A DNA stretch of 64,000 nt from Streptomyces sp. Ag109_O5-10 (GTDB lineage: Bacteria > Actinomycetota > Actinomycetes > Streptomycetales > Streptomycetaceae): contig NZ_FNTQ01000001.1 in NCBI RefSeq assembly GCF_900105755.1, forward strand, positions 1 through 64,000. Reading direction: 5' to 3'. The notes beneath the pieces are model-generated. The model was not told the DNA's origin. It ran no database searches and was given only the letters and a program-made list of their open reading frames with translations. Positions 34,431 to 42,754 of the stretch are shown here, piece by piece. A program made the position numbers and the translations under genes. Position 1 is the first letter of the stretch; the number at the start of each line of letters is the position of its first letter.

Positions 34431-35633
34431 GTGATCGACATCGACGCAACGGGCGTCTTCCTCGGCCTGGACGTCGGCAAAAGCAACCATCACGGCCACG
34501 GACTCACCCCGGCCGGGAAGAAGGTCTTCGACAAAGGCCTGCCGAACGGCGAACCCCAGCTGCGGGCCGTCTTCGACAAGCTCAAGGCCAAGTTCGGCAC
34601 CGTCCTGGTGATCGTGGACCAGCCCGCCTCCATCGGCGCCCTGCCGTTGACCGTCGCCCGCGACGCCGGCTGCCAGGTCGCCTACCTGCCCGGCTTGGCG
34701 ATGCGCCGGATCGCCGACCTCTACCCGGGGGAGGCCAAGACCGACGCCCGCGACGCCGCTGTCATCGCCGACGCCGCCCGCACCATGCCTCACACCCTGC
34801 GCTCCCTCGAACTGGCCGACGAGATCACCGCCGAACTGACCATGCTGGTCGGCTTCGACCAGGACCTGGCCGGCGAGGCCAACCGCACCTCCAACCGCAT
34901 CCGCGGCCTGCTCACCCAGTTCCACCCCAGCCTCGAACGCGTCCTCGGCCCGCGCCTGGACCACCCCGCCATCACCTGGCTGCTGGAGCGCTACGGATCC
35001 CCGGCCGCACTGCGCAAGGCAGGCCGCCGCAAACTCGTCGAGGTCATACGGCCGAAGGCCCCGCGCATGGCCACCCGGCTCGTCGACGACGTCTTCGACG
35101 CCCTCGACGAACAGACCGTCGTCGTTCCCGGGACCAACACCCTGGACGTGATCGTGCCGTCACTGGCCAAGTCGCTGACCGCCGTCCACGAACAACGCCG
35201 GGCACTGCAAACCCAGATCGAGGCCCTGCTGGAGGCCCACCCTCTTTCCCAGGTCCTGACCTCGATGCCCGGCATCGGCGTCAGGACCGCCGCAGTCCTT
35301 CTGACCACCGTCGGCGACGGCAGCTCGTTTCCGAGCGCCGCCCACCTCGCCTCCTACGCCGGCCTCGCCCCCGCCACCAGGCAGTCGGGATCCTCGATCC
35401 ACGGCGAACATGCTCCGCGAGGCGGGAACCGGCAGCTCAAACGCGCGATGTTCCTGTCCGCGTTCGCCGCACTGCACGATCCCGCCTCCCGCACCTACTA
35501 CGACCGCTGCCGAGCCCGCGGGAAGACCCACACCCAGGCTCTCCTTCGCCTGGCCCGCCAACGGATCAACGTGCTGTTCGCGATGCTCCGCGACGGAACC
35601 TTCTACAAACCCAGAACCCCACGGACCGCTTGA
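34431..35633 (+). CDS. IS110-family DEDD transposase/recombinase
   Basis: The product is 400 aa from GTG 34431, with a GGGGG-type site upstream. The N-terminal RuvC-like DEDD domain shows FLGLDVGKSNHHGHG (first Asp), VIVDQPASIGALPL and KTDARDAAVIADAAR (the paired Asp residues). The C-terminal Transposase_20 domain shows LTSMPGIGVRTAAVLLTTVG, SYAGLAPATRQSGSS and the conserved serine region with RGGNRQLKRAMFLSAFA. The frame is intact. Longer upstream reading is shadow-like and overlaps the predicted bridge RNA. Confidence 0.92.
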   Translation: MIDIDATGVFLGLDVGKSNHHGHGLTPAGKKVFDKGLPNGEPQLRAVFDKLKAKFGTVLVIVDQPASIGALPLTVARDAGCQVAYLPGLAMRRIADLYPGEAKTDARDAAVIADAARTMPHTLRSLELADEITAELTMLVGFDQDLAGEANRTSNRIRGLLTQFHPSLERVLGPRLDHPAITWLLERYGSPAALRKAGRRKLVEVIRPKAPRMATRLVDDVFDALDEQTVVVPGTNTLDVIVPSLAKSLTAVHEQRRALQTQIEALLEAHPLSQVLTSMPGIGVRTAAVLLTTVGDGSSFPSAAHLASYAGLAPATRQSGSSIHGEHAPRGGNRQLKRAMFLSAFAALHDPASRTYYDRCRARGKTHTQALLRLARQRINVLFAMLRDGTFYKPRTPRTA

Positions 35634-36049
35634 CGAAAGACATAGAGGCACCCCCCGGCGCCAGCCAGCAACATCCGGCAAAAGGCCAGCCGGTCGTCGG
35701 CGGTCGAGGCCAGCCCGCCATTGCCGAGCGGTAGCGGGGGCAGGCTACTCCACTCGCCGTCCGGGACGTCGGCGAGCTCCAGACTGCCGTCGTCGCCCGG
35801 CCGGTAGAAGCTGGTGAACTGCCCCGCTTGGCAACCGGCACCTCGAAACCGGTGTCCACCATGCCCAGCGGCCCGAAGACCCGCTCCGTCAGGAACTCCG
35901 GCAGCGGCTGCACGGTGACCCGCGAAATCGCTGTCGAAAGACAGACTCCCGCACGGGCAGGGAGTTATCGGCGTCGACAGGTCTGGGGGCCGGAGCCTCG
36001 TCACGGAACGTTTCAAGAAGACCCGATCATGATCGCGTTACGGGCTCTA

Positions 36050-36250
36050 GGGGTTTGTCCAGCGCGGCCGGGCTGTTCGGCGGGCACAGGTCCAGGTAGT
36101 GCAGAGCAGCCGTACGTCAGGCTCGCCCGCGTCCCGTGTCGTCCTCTGCGCGGTCGCCGTGGTCCCGGTCGGCGAGCAGCTGCTGGAAGGCGAGCGCGGT
36201 CTCCTCGTCGGCGGCCGCAACGTCGACGACGACCAAGCCGGTTCGCTTTG
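36050..36250 (-). pseudogene. DUF6207 family remnant
   Basis: The minus strand reads TGLVVVDVAAADEETALAFQ and QLLADR, the hallmark of DUF6207 (VVDVAAADxxTAxAFQxxLA), then loses frame and continues in others as EPDVRLLC and YLDLCPP-like traces. DUF6207 proteins are small Streptomyces-specific proteins of unknown function. At least two shifts are present. Confidence 0.7.
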
Positions 36251-36289
36251 GGGGGCACGAAGAGGCCCGCCACTGTAGTGATGGGCTCG

Positions 36290-36452
36290 GCGATGTCCTC
36301 GGCGCGAACGGGTCGGGCCACATCTGAGGTGCGGCGCCGAAGTCGACGCCGGCGTCGGTGGGCTCCGGCCCCTCCTTCTGAGTGAACTCCGCCAGGCGCC
36401 ATTCGTCGTCGGTCCAGTCCAACGTCAAGATCATCCTTTCGCACAGAGTCAT
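36290..36452 (-). pseudogene. fragment of a Streptomyces hypothetical protein
   Basis: The frame encodes MTLCERMILTLDWTDDEWRL, AEFTQKEGPEPTDAGVDFGA and APQMWPDPFAP. The KEGPEPTDxGxDFGAAPxxWPxPFAP string is a conserved C-terminus in Streptomyces proteins of unknown function. The rest is lost or out of frame (EDIAEPITTVAGLFVPPKAN continues in another frame). Confidence 0.55.
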
Positions 36453-36459
36453 CGCCCGG

Positions 36460-37666
36460 AAGTGGTCCGTCTCGTCCCCGACGGTTGTGAGGCGTCGGTG
36501 AGGTCGGCGCCGGTGGTGGCGTCCCGCTGGAAGTGGTCGGTGCCGTGCCAGTCCAGGCACTGACGGTCGCGTCGTCCTGCAAGTGGCCGTCGTTGGCGTC
36601 GACGACGGCCGCGATGAGGGTGCGGGCGGCCTCACGGGGGTGCAGATCGCGGGGCCGCACGATCAGGTCGGACAGGTTGGGGCTGCCTGCGTGGTGCTCC
36701 AGCATGCCGTCGGTCAGCATCACCAGCCGGTCGTCCGGACGCAGGTCCAGCGACTGGACCCGGTAGGTAAGAGGGGCGTTGAAGCCAACGGCATATCGAC
36801 CTCCGGAGTGATCTCCCGCACCCGGCCGTCCCGCATCCGCAGCGGCCAGGGGTGCCCGGGGTTGACGAACTCCGTCCTGCCGTCGAGCAGGCTGATACGC
36901 AGGAGCCGGCCGGTGACGTAACCCTTGTGACTGTGCTCGCGCATCGCCTGGTCCGCCTGACGGGCCTGCTCGGCGAGATCGGCACCGGTCCGTCGGGCCC
37001 GGCGCAGGACGCCGACCGCGAGGGTGGCCAGCAGTGCGGCCTCGACATCGTGCCCCATGGCATCGATGACGGAGAGCTGCACGGTGTCCCGGCCGATCGT
37101 GTAGTCGAAGGTGTCACCGCCGACGTGGTCGGCCGGCTCCAGCGCCCCGGCCACCACAAACTGCGCCGCCTCGCACGCCAGCGACGCCGGCAGCAGCCGG
37201 TGCTGGATCTCCGCGGCCAGACTCAGCGGCTTGGTCCGGCGTCCGAAAGACCGGTTCGCGGCGACGAGGTACGCCAGCGCGTGCGCGGGCTCACTGATCT
37301 CCCGCATTGCCGCCGCATCCGGCGCCGTGGGCAGGAACGGTTCGAGGAGTCCGAGGGCGTCCCGGCGGTTGGTCACCGGGGCGACGATCCGCACCGGCGC
37401 GCCCTCACCCTTGTCCTCCGCCCCTTGTCCTCCGCGCCAAGCCGCTGGGTGCGGATCACATCGTCGTACAGGGTGCCCCTCAGCGGGTTGCGCCGGGCGG
37501 GTTCATCGGTGTCGACGCTGCCCGCCCCCCAGCCGCACGACCGAACTGCCGGTGAAATCGGTGATCAGGAACGACACCGACGCCGCCCCGAGGTGTTCCT
37601 GGAGCGTGCGCGCGACCAGTCGAGCGACTCCACGGGCGCAGCAGCCTCAGCCGCCTCCAACGTCAT
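36460..37666 (-). pseudogene. PP2C/SpoIIE phosphatase, heavily frameshifted
   Basis: Segments in all three minus frames assemble a SpoIIE-type phosphatase: a start near 37666 (MTLEAAEAAAPVESLDW), ARTLQEHLGAASVSFLITDF, NPLRGTLYDDVIRTQRLG, then the long open part 37394-36790 (SLAAEIQHRLLPASL, GGDTFDYTIGRDTVQLSVID, AMGHDVEAALLATLAVG), then MLTDGMLEHHAGSPNLSDLI, and last CLDWHGTDHFQRD. At least four shifts separate them, so the gene is dead. Catalytic Asp motifs survive in the longest open part (224 codons), which could still be translated as a fragment. Confidence 0.82.
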
Positions 37667-37868
37667 CGCCCTGCCCCGGCCACTCGCGTCCCGGGAAAGA
37701 TGGGCGGCCCGCCCGCCGTCCGGCCCTGCTGCGGTCACGTCGGCTCCTCACTACTCGATGACGCTCAGGACATCGCCCCGAAGGACACGGAAGACCTGTT
37801 GCGGGCCCGGTACCCGGACAGGTCACACTTCACCACCGGGCCCGGCTTGTGCCCGCTGCGCAACACCG

Positions 37869-38672
37869 TCATGTGGCTGCGAGGAGGATGGCGGTGTAGT
37901 GCGCGGTGAAGGCGGCGATGGTCAGGGTGTGGAAGACCTCGTGGAAGCCGAACCAGGCCGGTGAGGGGTCGGGGCGCTTGAGCCCGTAGACGATGGCTCC
38001 CGCGGTGTAGAGCAGACCGCCGGCGATGACGAGCACGACGACCGCGGCACCGCCGGTGCGCGCGAAGTCGGGCAGATTGAAGACGGCCACCCAGCCCAGC
38101 GCGATGTAGCACGGGGTGTACAGCCAGCGGGGAGCTGCGATCCACAGGATGCGGAAGGCGATGCCGGCCAGCGCGCCAGCCCACACCACCGCCAGCAGCA
38201 CCTGCTGCCGTCCTTCGGGCAGCAGCAGTACCGCCAGCGGGGTGTAGGTGCCGGCGATGATCAGAAAGATGTTCGCGTGGTCCAGCCGCCGCAGGACCGC
38301 CTCCCCGCGCGGCCCCCACGTTCCGCGGTGGTAGACGGCGCTGGTACCGAACAACAAGCACGCCGACAGTGCGTACACCGAGCAGGCCGCCACTGCCGCG
38401 CCCGTGCGCGAGACGGCGATCAGGACGACGCCCCCGACGAGCGCCAGGGGGAACACACCGGCGTGCAGCCAACCGCGCATCCTCGGCTTCAACGCAGCCG
38501 CCGCCCGCTCCACCCCGCACTCCGGGCCGGTGGCGGCAGTCAGCCGGCCTGTTGCGACGGCAGACGCATCCATCGCCCGGATACGCAAGGTGTCGGGCGG
38601 GTTGCCCGGGCCGGCGGGCCGGGGCCGGGGCTCCCGTCCGTGGGACGGCGGCTCAGTGTCTTCGGCGATCAT
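37869..38672 (-). CDS. hemolysin III (HlyIII/PAQR) family membrane protein
   Basis: The product is up to 267 aa from ATG 38672; an internal ATG at 38573 is also possible because neither has a good ribosome site. Seven membrane helices span about residues 68-265. PAQR/HlyIII motifs are visible: LLFGTSAVYHRGTWGP (S...H ligand region), RRLDHANIFLIIAGTYTPLA (Asp-His) and HEVFHTLTIAAFTAHYTA (H...H). These form the metal site of the ceramidase-like fold. The N-terminal 60 residues are a hydrophilic extension. The role is probably membrane lipid homeostasis; the family name is historical. Confidence 0.9.
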   Translation of the reverse strand: MIAEDTEPPSHGREPRPRPAGPGNPPDTLRIRAMDASAVATGRLTAATGPECGVERAAAALKPRMRGWLHAGVFPLALVGGVVLIAVSRTGAAVAACSVYALSACLLFGTSAVYHRGTWGPRGEAVLRRLDHANIFLIIAGTYTPLAVLLLPEGRQQVLLAVVWAGALAGIAFRILWIAAPRWLYTPCYIALGWVAVFNLPDFARTGGAAVVVLVIAGGLLYTAGAIVYGLKRPDPSPAWFGFHEVFHTLTIAAFTAHYTAILLAAT

Positions 38673-38732
38673 GCGCTCATATTCTTGAAAGGGCGGAAGG
38701 GTGCGGTCGGGCGGGGCACCGCGGACCGCGTA

Positions 38733-39062
38733 TCAGGTGGCGGCTGTGTGCAGGGCTGCACTGCGGCGGTGTTCGGCATTGATGCGCTGGGCTTCCTCGA
38801 GCTGGTCCTCGAGGGCGATGATGCGGCACACGGCCTCGACAGGGGTTCCCTCGTCGACGAGTTCCCGGGCGCGGGCGGCGATGCGCAGCTGGTAGCGGGA
38901 ATAGCGGCGGTGTCCGCCCCGGGAGCGCAGCGGGGCGATGAGGCGGGCGCCGCCGACGGCGCGCAGGAAGCCCTGGGTGGTGCCGAGCATCTCGGCGGCC
39001 CGACCCATGGTGCAGGCGCGGTAGACGTCGTCGAGACGGCTGAAGGTGTCGTCTGCTGTCAT
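38733..39062 (-). CDS. MerR-like HTH regulator
   Basis: The 109-aa product starts MTADDTFSRLDD. ATG 39062 follows AGAAGG. The MerR-type winged helix is TMGRAAEMLGTTQGFLRAVG, then RLIAPLRSRGGHRRYSRYQL, and a short coiled dimer helix follows (ALEDQLEEAQRINAEHRRSA). There is no Cys-rich or ligand-binding domain, as in the short stress-associated Streptomyces MerR group. A GC-rich hairpin at 39087-39116 lies between it and its promoter region. Confidence 0.88.
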   Translation of the reverse strand: MTADDTFSRLDDVYRACTMGRAAEMLGTTQGFLRAVGGARLIAPLRSRGGHRRYSRYQLRIAARARELVDEGTPVEAVCRIIALEDQLEEAQRINAEHRRSAALHTAAT

Positions 39063-39086
39063 CTGACCTTCTGTTGAACGCACGGA

Positions 39087-39116
39087 GGGCCCTGGCGCCG
39101 TGCGGCGCCAGGGCCC
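39087..39116. promoter_or_regulatory. perfect 14-bp hairpin in the leader of the MerR-like gene
   Basis: GGGCCCTGGCGCCG and CGGCGCCAGGGCCC are perfectly complementary with a TG loop. It lies 25 bp upstream of the MerR-like start codon. In a 5' leader it could attenuate transcription; it might instead be a terminator left by a lost upstream gene. Confidence 0.5.
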
Positions 39117-39122
39117 GGAGAA

Positions 39123-39660
39123 ACTGCTACACCATCCGCCGGCCCTGTTACTGCGCCGGCCTTCTGTCTGCGCACACCCGACCGCACTGCTGCCGGGGAT
39201 ACTGGGATCGCGGTTGCTCGACCGGAGACCACCTCACTATCGATGTCCTGCGGTACCCGGACTCAACAAGCCGCCCGGGCGATCCTGATGGCGCCCAATT
39301 CCTCCGTTCATTCCCTCAACGCTGGTACAGCTCTACTGCGTACTGCTGGTGATGCGACCTGCTCCGTGGCCTGTCACAGCGCCACTCTTCGACAGCCAGC
39401 CCCGTCGCCCGTCCTGCATCTGCTCTGGCTTTAGAACCCCACTGCCGAACCTCCCGGTGCGCGCGCCCGCAGCCGACGCCTTCACCGAGGTACCGCTCAC
39501 TGACTTCACTGCTGGGTACTGCCATTGCGGTACTGCTCACGGCGGCCCCTGATCACTGCGGGCCACCCGGTCCGGTCGTCAGTCCCGTCACCGTCCTACA
39601 ACCCTGGCTCCGGAACTCCACCACCGCACCGTCCTGCGCACTGCAACTATGTGCTACTGC
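39123..39660. repeat. non-coding array of twelve ACTGC motifs
   Basis: ACTGC occurs on the plus strand at 39123, 39150, 39186, 39335, 39342, 39441, 39508, 39518, 39532, 39555, 39640 and 39656, several as TACTGC. The complement GCAGT appears on the plus strand only once (39664). About one would be expected by chance. The 700 bp between the MerR-like gene and 39780 contain no convincing gene, and base composition is less GC-rich. Read from the minus strand the transcript would carry repeated GCAGU. Confidence 0.6.
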
Positions 39661-39889
39661 CCGGCAGTTCGTGTCCGCCAGGCCCTGCTATCTCTACGGG
39701 CTACGAGAGAAACCATAACTACGACACCACCCAATGTCTACTCTGACTAAGATAGATTTTCGCGTACGGGCGGTGAGGTATCGTTCGCGGTCTCCTTGAA
39801 CCGCGCACCCCCGGCCGGGCTCCAAGGGATGTCGCCAGGCGGAGGTGGTGCGCCGAGGCCGGGGACGGTCACCGGCCTTCGGCACCAGC

Positions 39890-40225
39890 GGGTGGGTCAG
39901 CGACGGCGGTCACCGTGCTCGCGGCTCGCGGTGGTCATCGCCGTGGTCGCGGTCATCGCCGCGGTGGCGGCCCCAGGAGACCTCGTCGATGATGCGGCGG
40001 TGGTGTTGCGCGGAGTCGCCGTGTCGGAGCCGTTGGTCCACACGTAATTGCGGCGGTCCTGGTAGACGCCGGCGTAGCGGTCGCGGCCCTCACCGGTGTG
40101 GATGCGGACCGTGGAGCGTCCCTCCAGGCGGAAGGTGTAGGTGTGGCCGTCCTCGTCGGAGAGCGTCCAGCCGTCCAGGTCCACCGCACGACGGCTCGTG
40201 TTGGTGACATCCACCTACTCCTTGT
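39890..40225 (-). pseudogene. lamin-tail (LTD) domain protein remnant
   Basis: The minus strand reads VDVTNTSRRAVDLDGWTLSD, EDGHTYTFRLEGRSTVRIHT and VYQDRRNYVWTNGSDTAT, a lamin-tail domain of the secreted Streptomyces type. Directly upstream in frame is LNKE then a TAG where a Tyr or Trp codon is usual, and after ATPRN the frame shifts to RRIIDEVSWGRHRGDD. The signal peptide and N-terminal part are missing: the 5' side is joined to the ISL3 remnant at 40226. Confidence 0.72.
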
Positions 40226-40700
40226 TCAGCTGACGCCGGGCTGGAAGCCTTGGAGAACCGATTCCAGGAGCTGGGGATCGACCCAGTCGATCCCCAGCGA
40301 GCGTCCGTGGCCTGAGTCGCGGCAGCTGAGGAGCAGGCCGAACACCCGAGCCCGGACGCAGTCACGGCCATAACCTTTCCGCTTGAGGAGCTTGATCCGC
40401 GTGACGTGGCCTTCGACCTGGCCCGAGCTCCAGGAGCTCGATAGGCCGGCGACGACGGCGTCCTGGTCCCGGCGCAGGCCGGTGACCAGCGAGGGCAGTG
40501 CGGGTAGGTACTCAGCGAGGACGCGCTCCATCCAGTCGGGCAGCAGGTCGCCGCGACGTTCGTGGAGTATGGCGGCGAGGTCGCGAACGTACCGAGCCGT
40601 GGCGTCGAGGTGCGGGCAGGCTGCCCGGATCTCCTTGAGCTCGTGGGCGTCGTCGGCGGGGAGGCGGTCCGGGTCGGTCATGATCCAGCGGACCACGCGG
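40226..40700 (-). pseudogene. ISL3-family transposase fragment
   Basis: The frame encodes LKEIRAACPHLDATARYVRD, LAAILHERRGDLLPDWMERV and SSSWSSGQVEGHVTRIKLLK with RKGYGR. The W-S-S-G-x-VEGH-x-x-RIK-x-x-KR-x-x-YGR string is the C-terminal catalytic-Glu region of ISL3 transposases. After YGR the sequence departs from the family, and the N-terminal two thirds are missing. The 40701-41004 stretch holds at most a doubtful 42-aa reading. Confidence 0.82.
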
Positions 40701-41004
40701 CGAGGCCGCGGCGCCACCGGCAACTTTTGGTGCCGGCACGGGCGAAGACGATGATCGGTCGGCTGTTCCACGTCTCGGACACCATGGAGGGCGTGTGGCA
40801 ACTACTGAGGTGCTCTGTCCGGTCCTGGCAGCAGCCGACGCGGCGTGCGATCGAGCGTGACGAAGACGGCGCGCAGGAGTAGAGCCCCCAGCCAGGTCAG
40901 GCCGGTCAGCCTTTCAGGGGGCGTGTCCATTCCTGCGCCCGTCGGGGCCGGGCCGTCTGTCGCGAACGCCTCGGCTCCAGGTCCCGCAGCGGCTCCGAGT
41001 CGCA

Positions 41005-41613
41005 TCAGTTGAGGGCGTGGCTGCGGCCGGTCTGCAGGATCTCGTCGGAAAGTCCGGGCTCGACGTGGCATACGGCGCGGGCGAGCATCAGTGCGCCGAC
41101 CATTTCGCTGAGCAGGCGGATGGCCCTGTGGCGGGCTTCGGCCGGGTCGAGCCCGTGGTTTTTCTCCTCGGCTTCGCGCAGGAACTCGGCGGTGAAGCCG
41201 GTGAGGTATCCCTCGACGCCTTCGGCGTACGCGCTCTGCACGGTTTCGCTGTGCCGTCCGGCGTCGGTGGCCATGGAGGCGGAGGGGCAGCCGCCGTCCG
41301 GGGCGTCACGGTGTGCGGTGGACAGATAGTCGGCCACGACCCGCTCCAGCGGTGAGCCGGCCTGGTCCGGGCCGTCCTCGATCGCCTGGGCCAGGACCGC
41401 GAGCGAGGCGGCGTAGGAGGCGCCGCACACCTCCACGGCCAGCTCGTTCTTGGAGGCGAAGTGGTTGTAGAAGCCGCCGTGGGTGAGTCCGGCTTCCTTC
41501 ATCAGCTCGGCGATGCCGACCGCGTCGATGCCCTGCGAGCGGAACATGCGGCTCGCCGCTTCGAGGATGTTCTGCCGGTTGCGGGCCTTGTCTTCCTTGG
41601 TGATCCGCGGCAT
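41005..41613 (-). CDS. TetR family regulator of the adjacent redox cassette
   Basis: The product is 202 aa from ATG 41613, with GAGGGGA upstream. The HTH is MPRITKEDKARNRQNILEAA with GIAELMKEAGLTHGGFYNHF, typical of the group that represses NADPH-dependent reductases in response to electrophiles. The ligand domain contains a Cys in GGCPSASMATDAGRHS, a possible reactive thiol. It is divergent from the reductase at 41724 and separated from it by two palindromic operators, so autoregulation plus repression of the three-gene cassette is likely. Confidence 0.93.
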   Translation of the reverse strand: MPRITKEDKARNRQNILEAASRMFRSQGIDAVGIAELMKEAGLTHGGFYNHFASKNELAVEVCGASYAASLAVLAQAIEDGPDQAGSPLERVVADYLSTAHRDAPDGGCPSASMATDAGRHSETVQSAYAEGVEGYLTGFTAEFLREAEEKNHGLDPAEARHRAIRLLSEMVGALMLARAVCHVEPGLSDEILQTGRSHALN

Positions 41614-41650
41614 GGCCGTCCCCTCGCGTCGCTCTCTGTTTGACATCTTT

Positions 41651-41699
41651 AATGATGACCCTCATCATAGCAGGAGTTGCAATGATGAGGGTCATCATT
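41651..41699. promoter_or_regulatory. double palindromic TetR operator
   Basis: ATGATGACCCTCATCAT (41652-41668) and ATGATGAGGGTCATCAT (41682-41698) are each palindromic (ATGATGA, 3-bp spacer, TCATCAT) and are exact inverted copies of each other, 30 bp centre to centre. They fill the gap between the divergent TetR and reductase starts and cover the expected promoters of both. The second site ends 25 bp before the reductase start codon. Recognition by the adjacent TetR is inferred. Confidence 0.82.
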
Positions 41700-41723
41700 A
41701 ATAGTTCGTGGAAGGAGAGCACC

Positions 41724-42734
41724 ATGCGCGCCATCGCCTACGACCAGCACGGTGAAGCCGGGCAGGTACTACGCCTGAGCAAGCGGCCGGCCCCTGCTGC
41801 GCCCGCAACCGGGCAGGTTCAGGTGCGGGTGCTGTCCAGGCCGATCCACCCCGGCGACCTGGCGGGAGTGGAGGGCCTTCCGGGTTGGCCGCGGCAGCGG
41901 TTCGCCACGCCCCGGATTCCCGGCGTGGAGGCAATGGGCGTCATCGAGGCCGTCGGCGAGGGTGTGCAGGATCTGCGGCCCGGCCAGCGGGTGGCGTTCT
42001 TCCCGGTGCCGGGCGCGTGGAGCGAAGTCGTCACGGCGCCGGCCGATCTTGTGGTGTCGGTGCCCGAGGACCTCGGCGACGACACCGCGGCGTTGATGCT
42101 GGCCAACCCGCTGACCCTGCTCTCCTTGCTGCGGGCGGTCCAGCACGCCCAGCGCGGCCGGGCCGGTCCGGTGGTGCAGACGGCCGCCGGTTCGTCGGTG
42201 GGAAAGCTGGTCAGCGCCGCAGCCCTCAAGCACGGCATCCCGCTGGTCAACCTGGTGCGCAGCGCCACGGGGGCGCAGACATTGCGGCAGCGCTTCCCCG
42301 CACTGCCGGTCATCTCGACGGCCGACGCCGACTGGCGCACTCAGGTCCAGGACGCGACCGGCGGCCGGGGCGTCCAGGTCGTACTGGACGCGGTGGGCGG
42401 ATCCCTGACCGGTGAGCTGGCCGGGCTGCTCGCCGACGGCGGCACGCTGATCACCTACGGAGGGCTCGGTTCCGGCAGCACGTCGCTGGAGTCGCTCGCG
42501 CTGACCCCGCGGGCCCTGACCGTGCGGGGGACGTCCGTCTTCCAGTGGATGGCCGCCCGCACGCCCGAGGAGCGGGCCGAGGACGTCGCCTTCGCCGCCC
42601 GGCTGGCCGCGACCGCCCCGGAACTCTTCGAGGTCGCCGCCCGCTACGACCTCGCCGACTTCGCGAAGGCCATCGACCACGTCCGCCGCCCCGGCAGGAA
42701 CGGAACCGTCCTGCTCACCAGCCCCGCACCCTGA
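41724..42734 (+). CDS. NADPH-dependent quinone/enoyl reductase (MDR family)
   Basis: The product is 336 aa from ATG 41724, with GGAAGGAG upstream. It starts MRAIAYDQHGEAGQVLRLSK. The catalytic domain has RPIHPGDLAGVEGLPGWP and IPGVEAMGVIEAVGEGVQDL; the cofactor domain has VVQTAAGSSVGKLVSAAALK and VQVVLDAVGGSLTGELAGLL. The sequence resembles the MECR/ETR1 (trans-2-enoyl reductase-like) branch. It is the first gene of a tight operon with the F420 reductase-like and Old Yellow Enzyme genes and probably under the TetR operators. Confidence 0.92.
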   Translation: MRAIAYDQHGEAGQVLRLSKRPAPAAPATGQVQVRVLSRPIHPGDLAGVEGLPGWPRQRFATPRIPGVEAMGVIEAVGEGVQDLRPGQRVAFFPVPGAWSEVVTAPADLVVSVPEDLGDDTAALMLANPLTLLSLLRAVQHAQRGRAGPVVQTAAGSSVGKLVSAAALKHGIPLVNLVRSATGAQTLRQRFPALPVISTADADWRTQVQDATGGRGVQVVLDAVGGSLTGELAGLLADGGTLITYGGLGSGSTSLESLALTPRALTVRGTSVFQWMAARTPEERAEDVAFAARLAATAPELFEVAARYDLADFAKAIDHVRRPGRNGTVLLTSPAP

Positions 42735-42754
42735 ACCCCACGAAGGGCACCGCC

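Larger units (their letters stand above)
34172..35652 (+). mobile_element. IS110-family insertion sequence
   Basis: The element lies inside the beta-lactamase pseudogene. Joining the flanks at a shared CCCC (34168-34171 and 35653-35656) restores LLAGAGAADGRR in the target gene, which fixes the ends to within a few bases. It has no terminal inverted repeats, as usual for IS110. The long left non-coding end (about 259 nt) and very short right end (about 19 nt) match the IS110 group, whose left end encodes the bridge RNA. Confidence 0.8.
33851..35913 (-). pseudogene. serine beta-lactamase/esterase gene split by an IS110 element
   Basis: The 3' part (33851-34167) encodes DGRRVLSADPVRMMTTDHTN, GRGWGFGGSVDIEPTNPWNA, YGWVGGTRTAAYVIPATG and the stop. 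The 5' part (35657-35913) encodes LPEFLTERVFGPLGMVDTGF and, after a frameshift near 35825, FTSFYRPGDDGSLELADV and ADDRLAFCRMLLAG. These join as a class C-type (EstB-like) serine hydrolase; the Y-x-N/SxxK half with the nucleophile is absent upstream of 35913. So the gene has lost its 5' end, carries a frameshift and is interrupted by the IS at 34172-35652. Confidence 0.85.

Noticed and set aside
36852..37964. 370-codon plus-strand reading
   Set aside because: Antisense to the decayed PP2C gene, whose catalytic motifs are readable on the minus strand.
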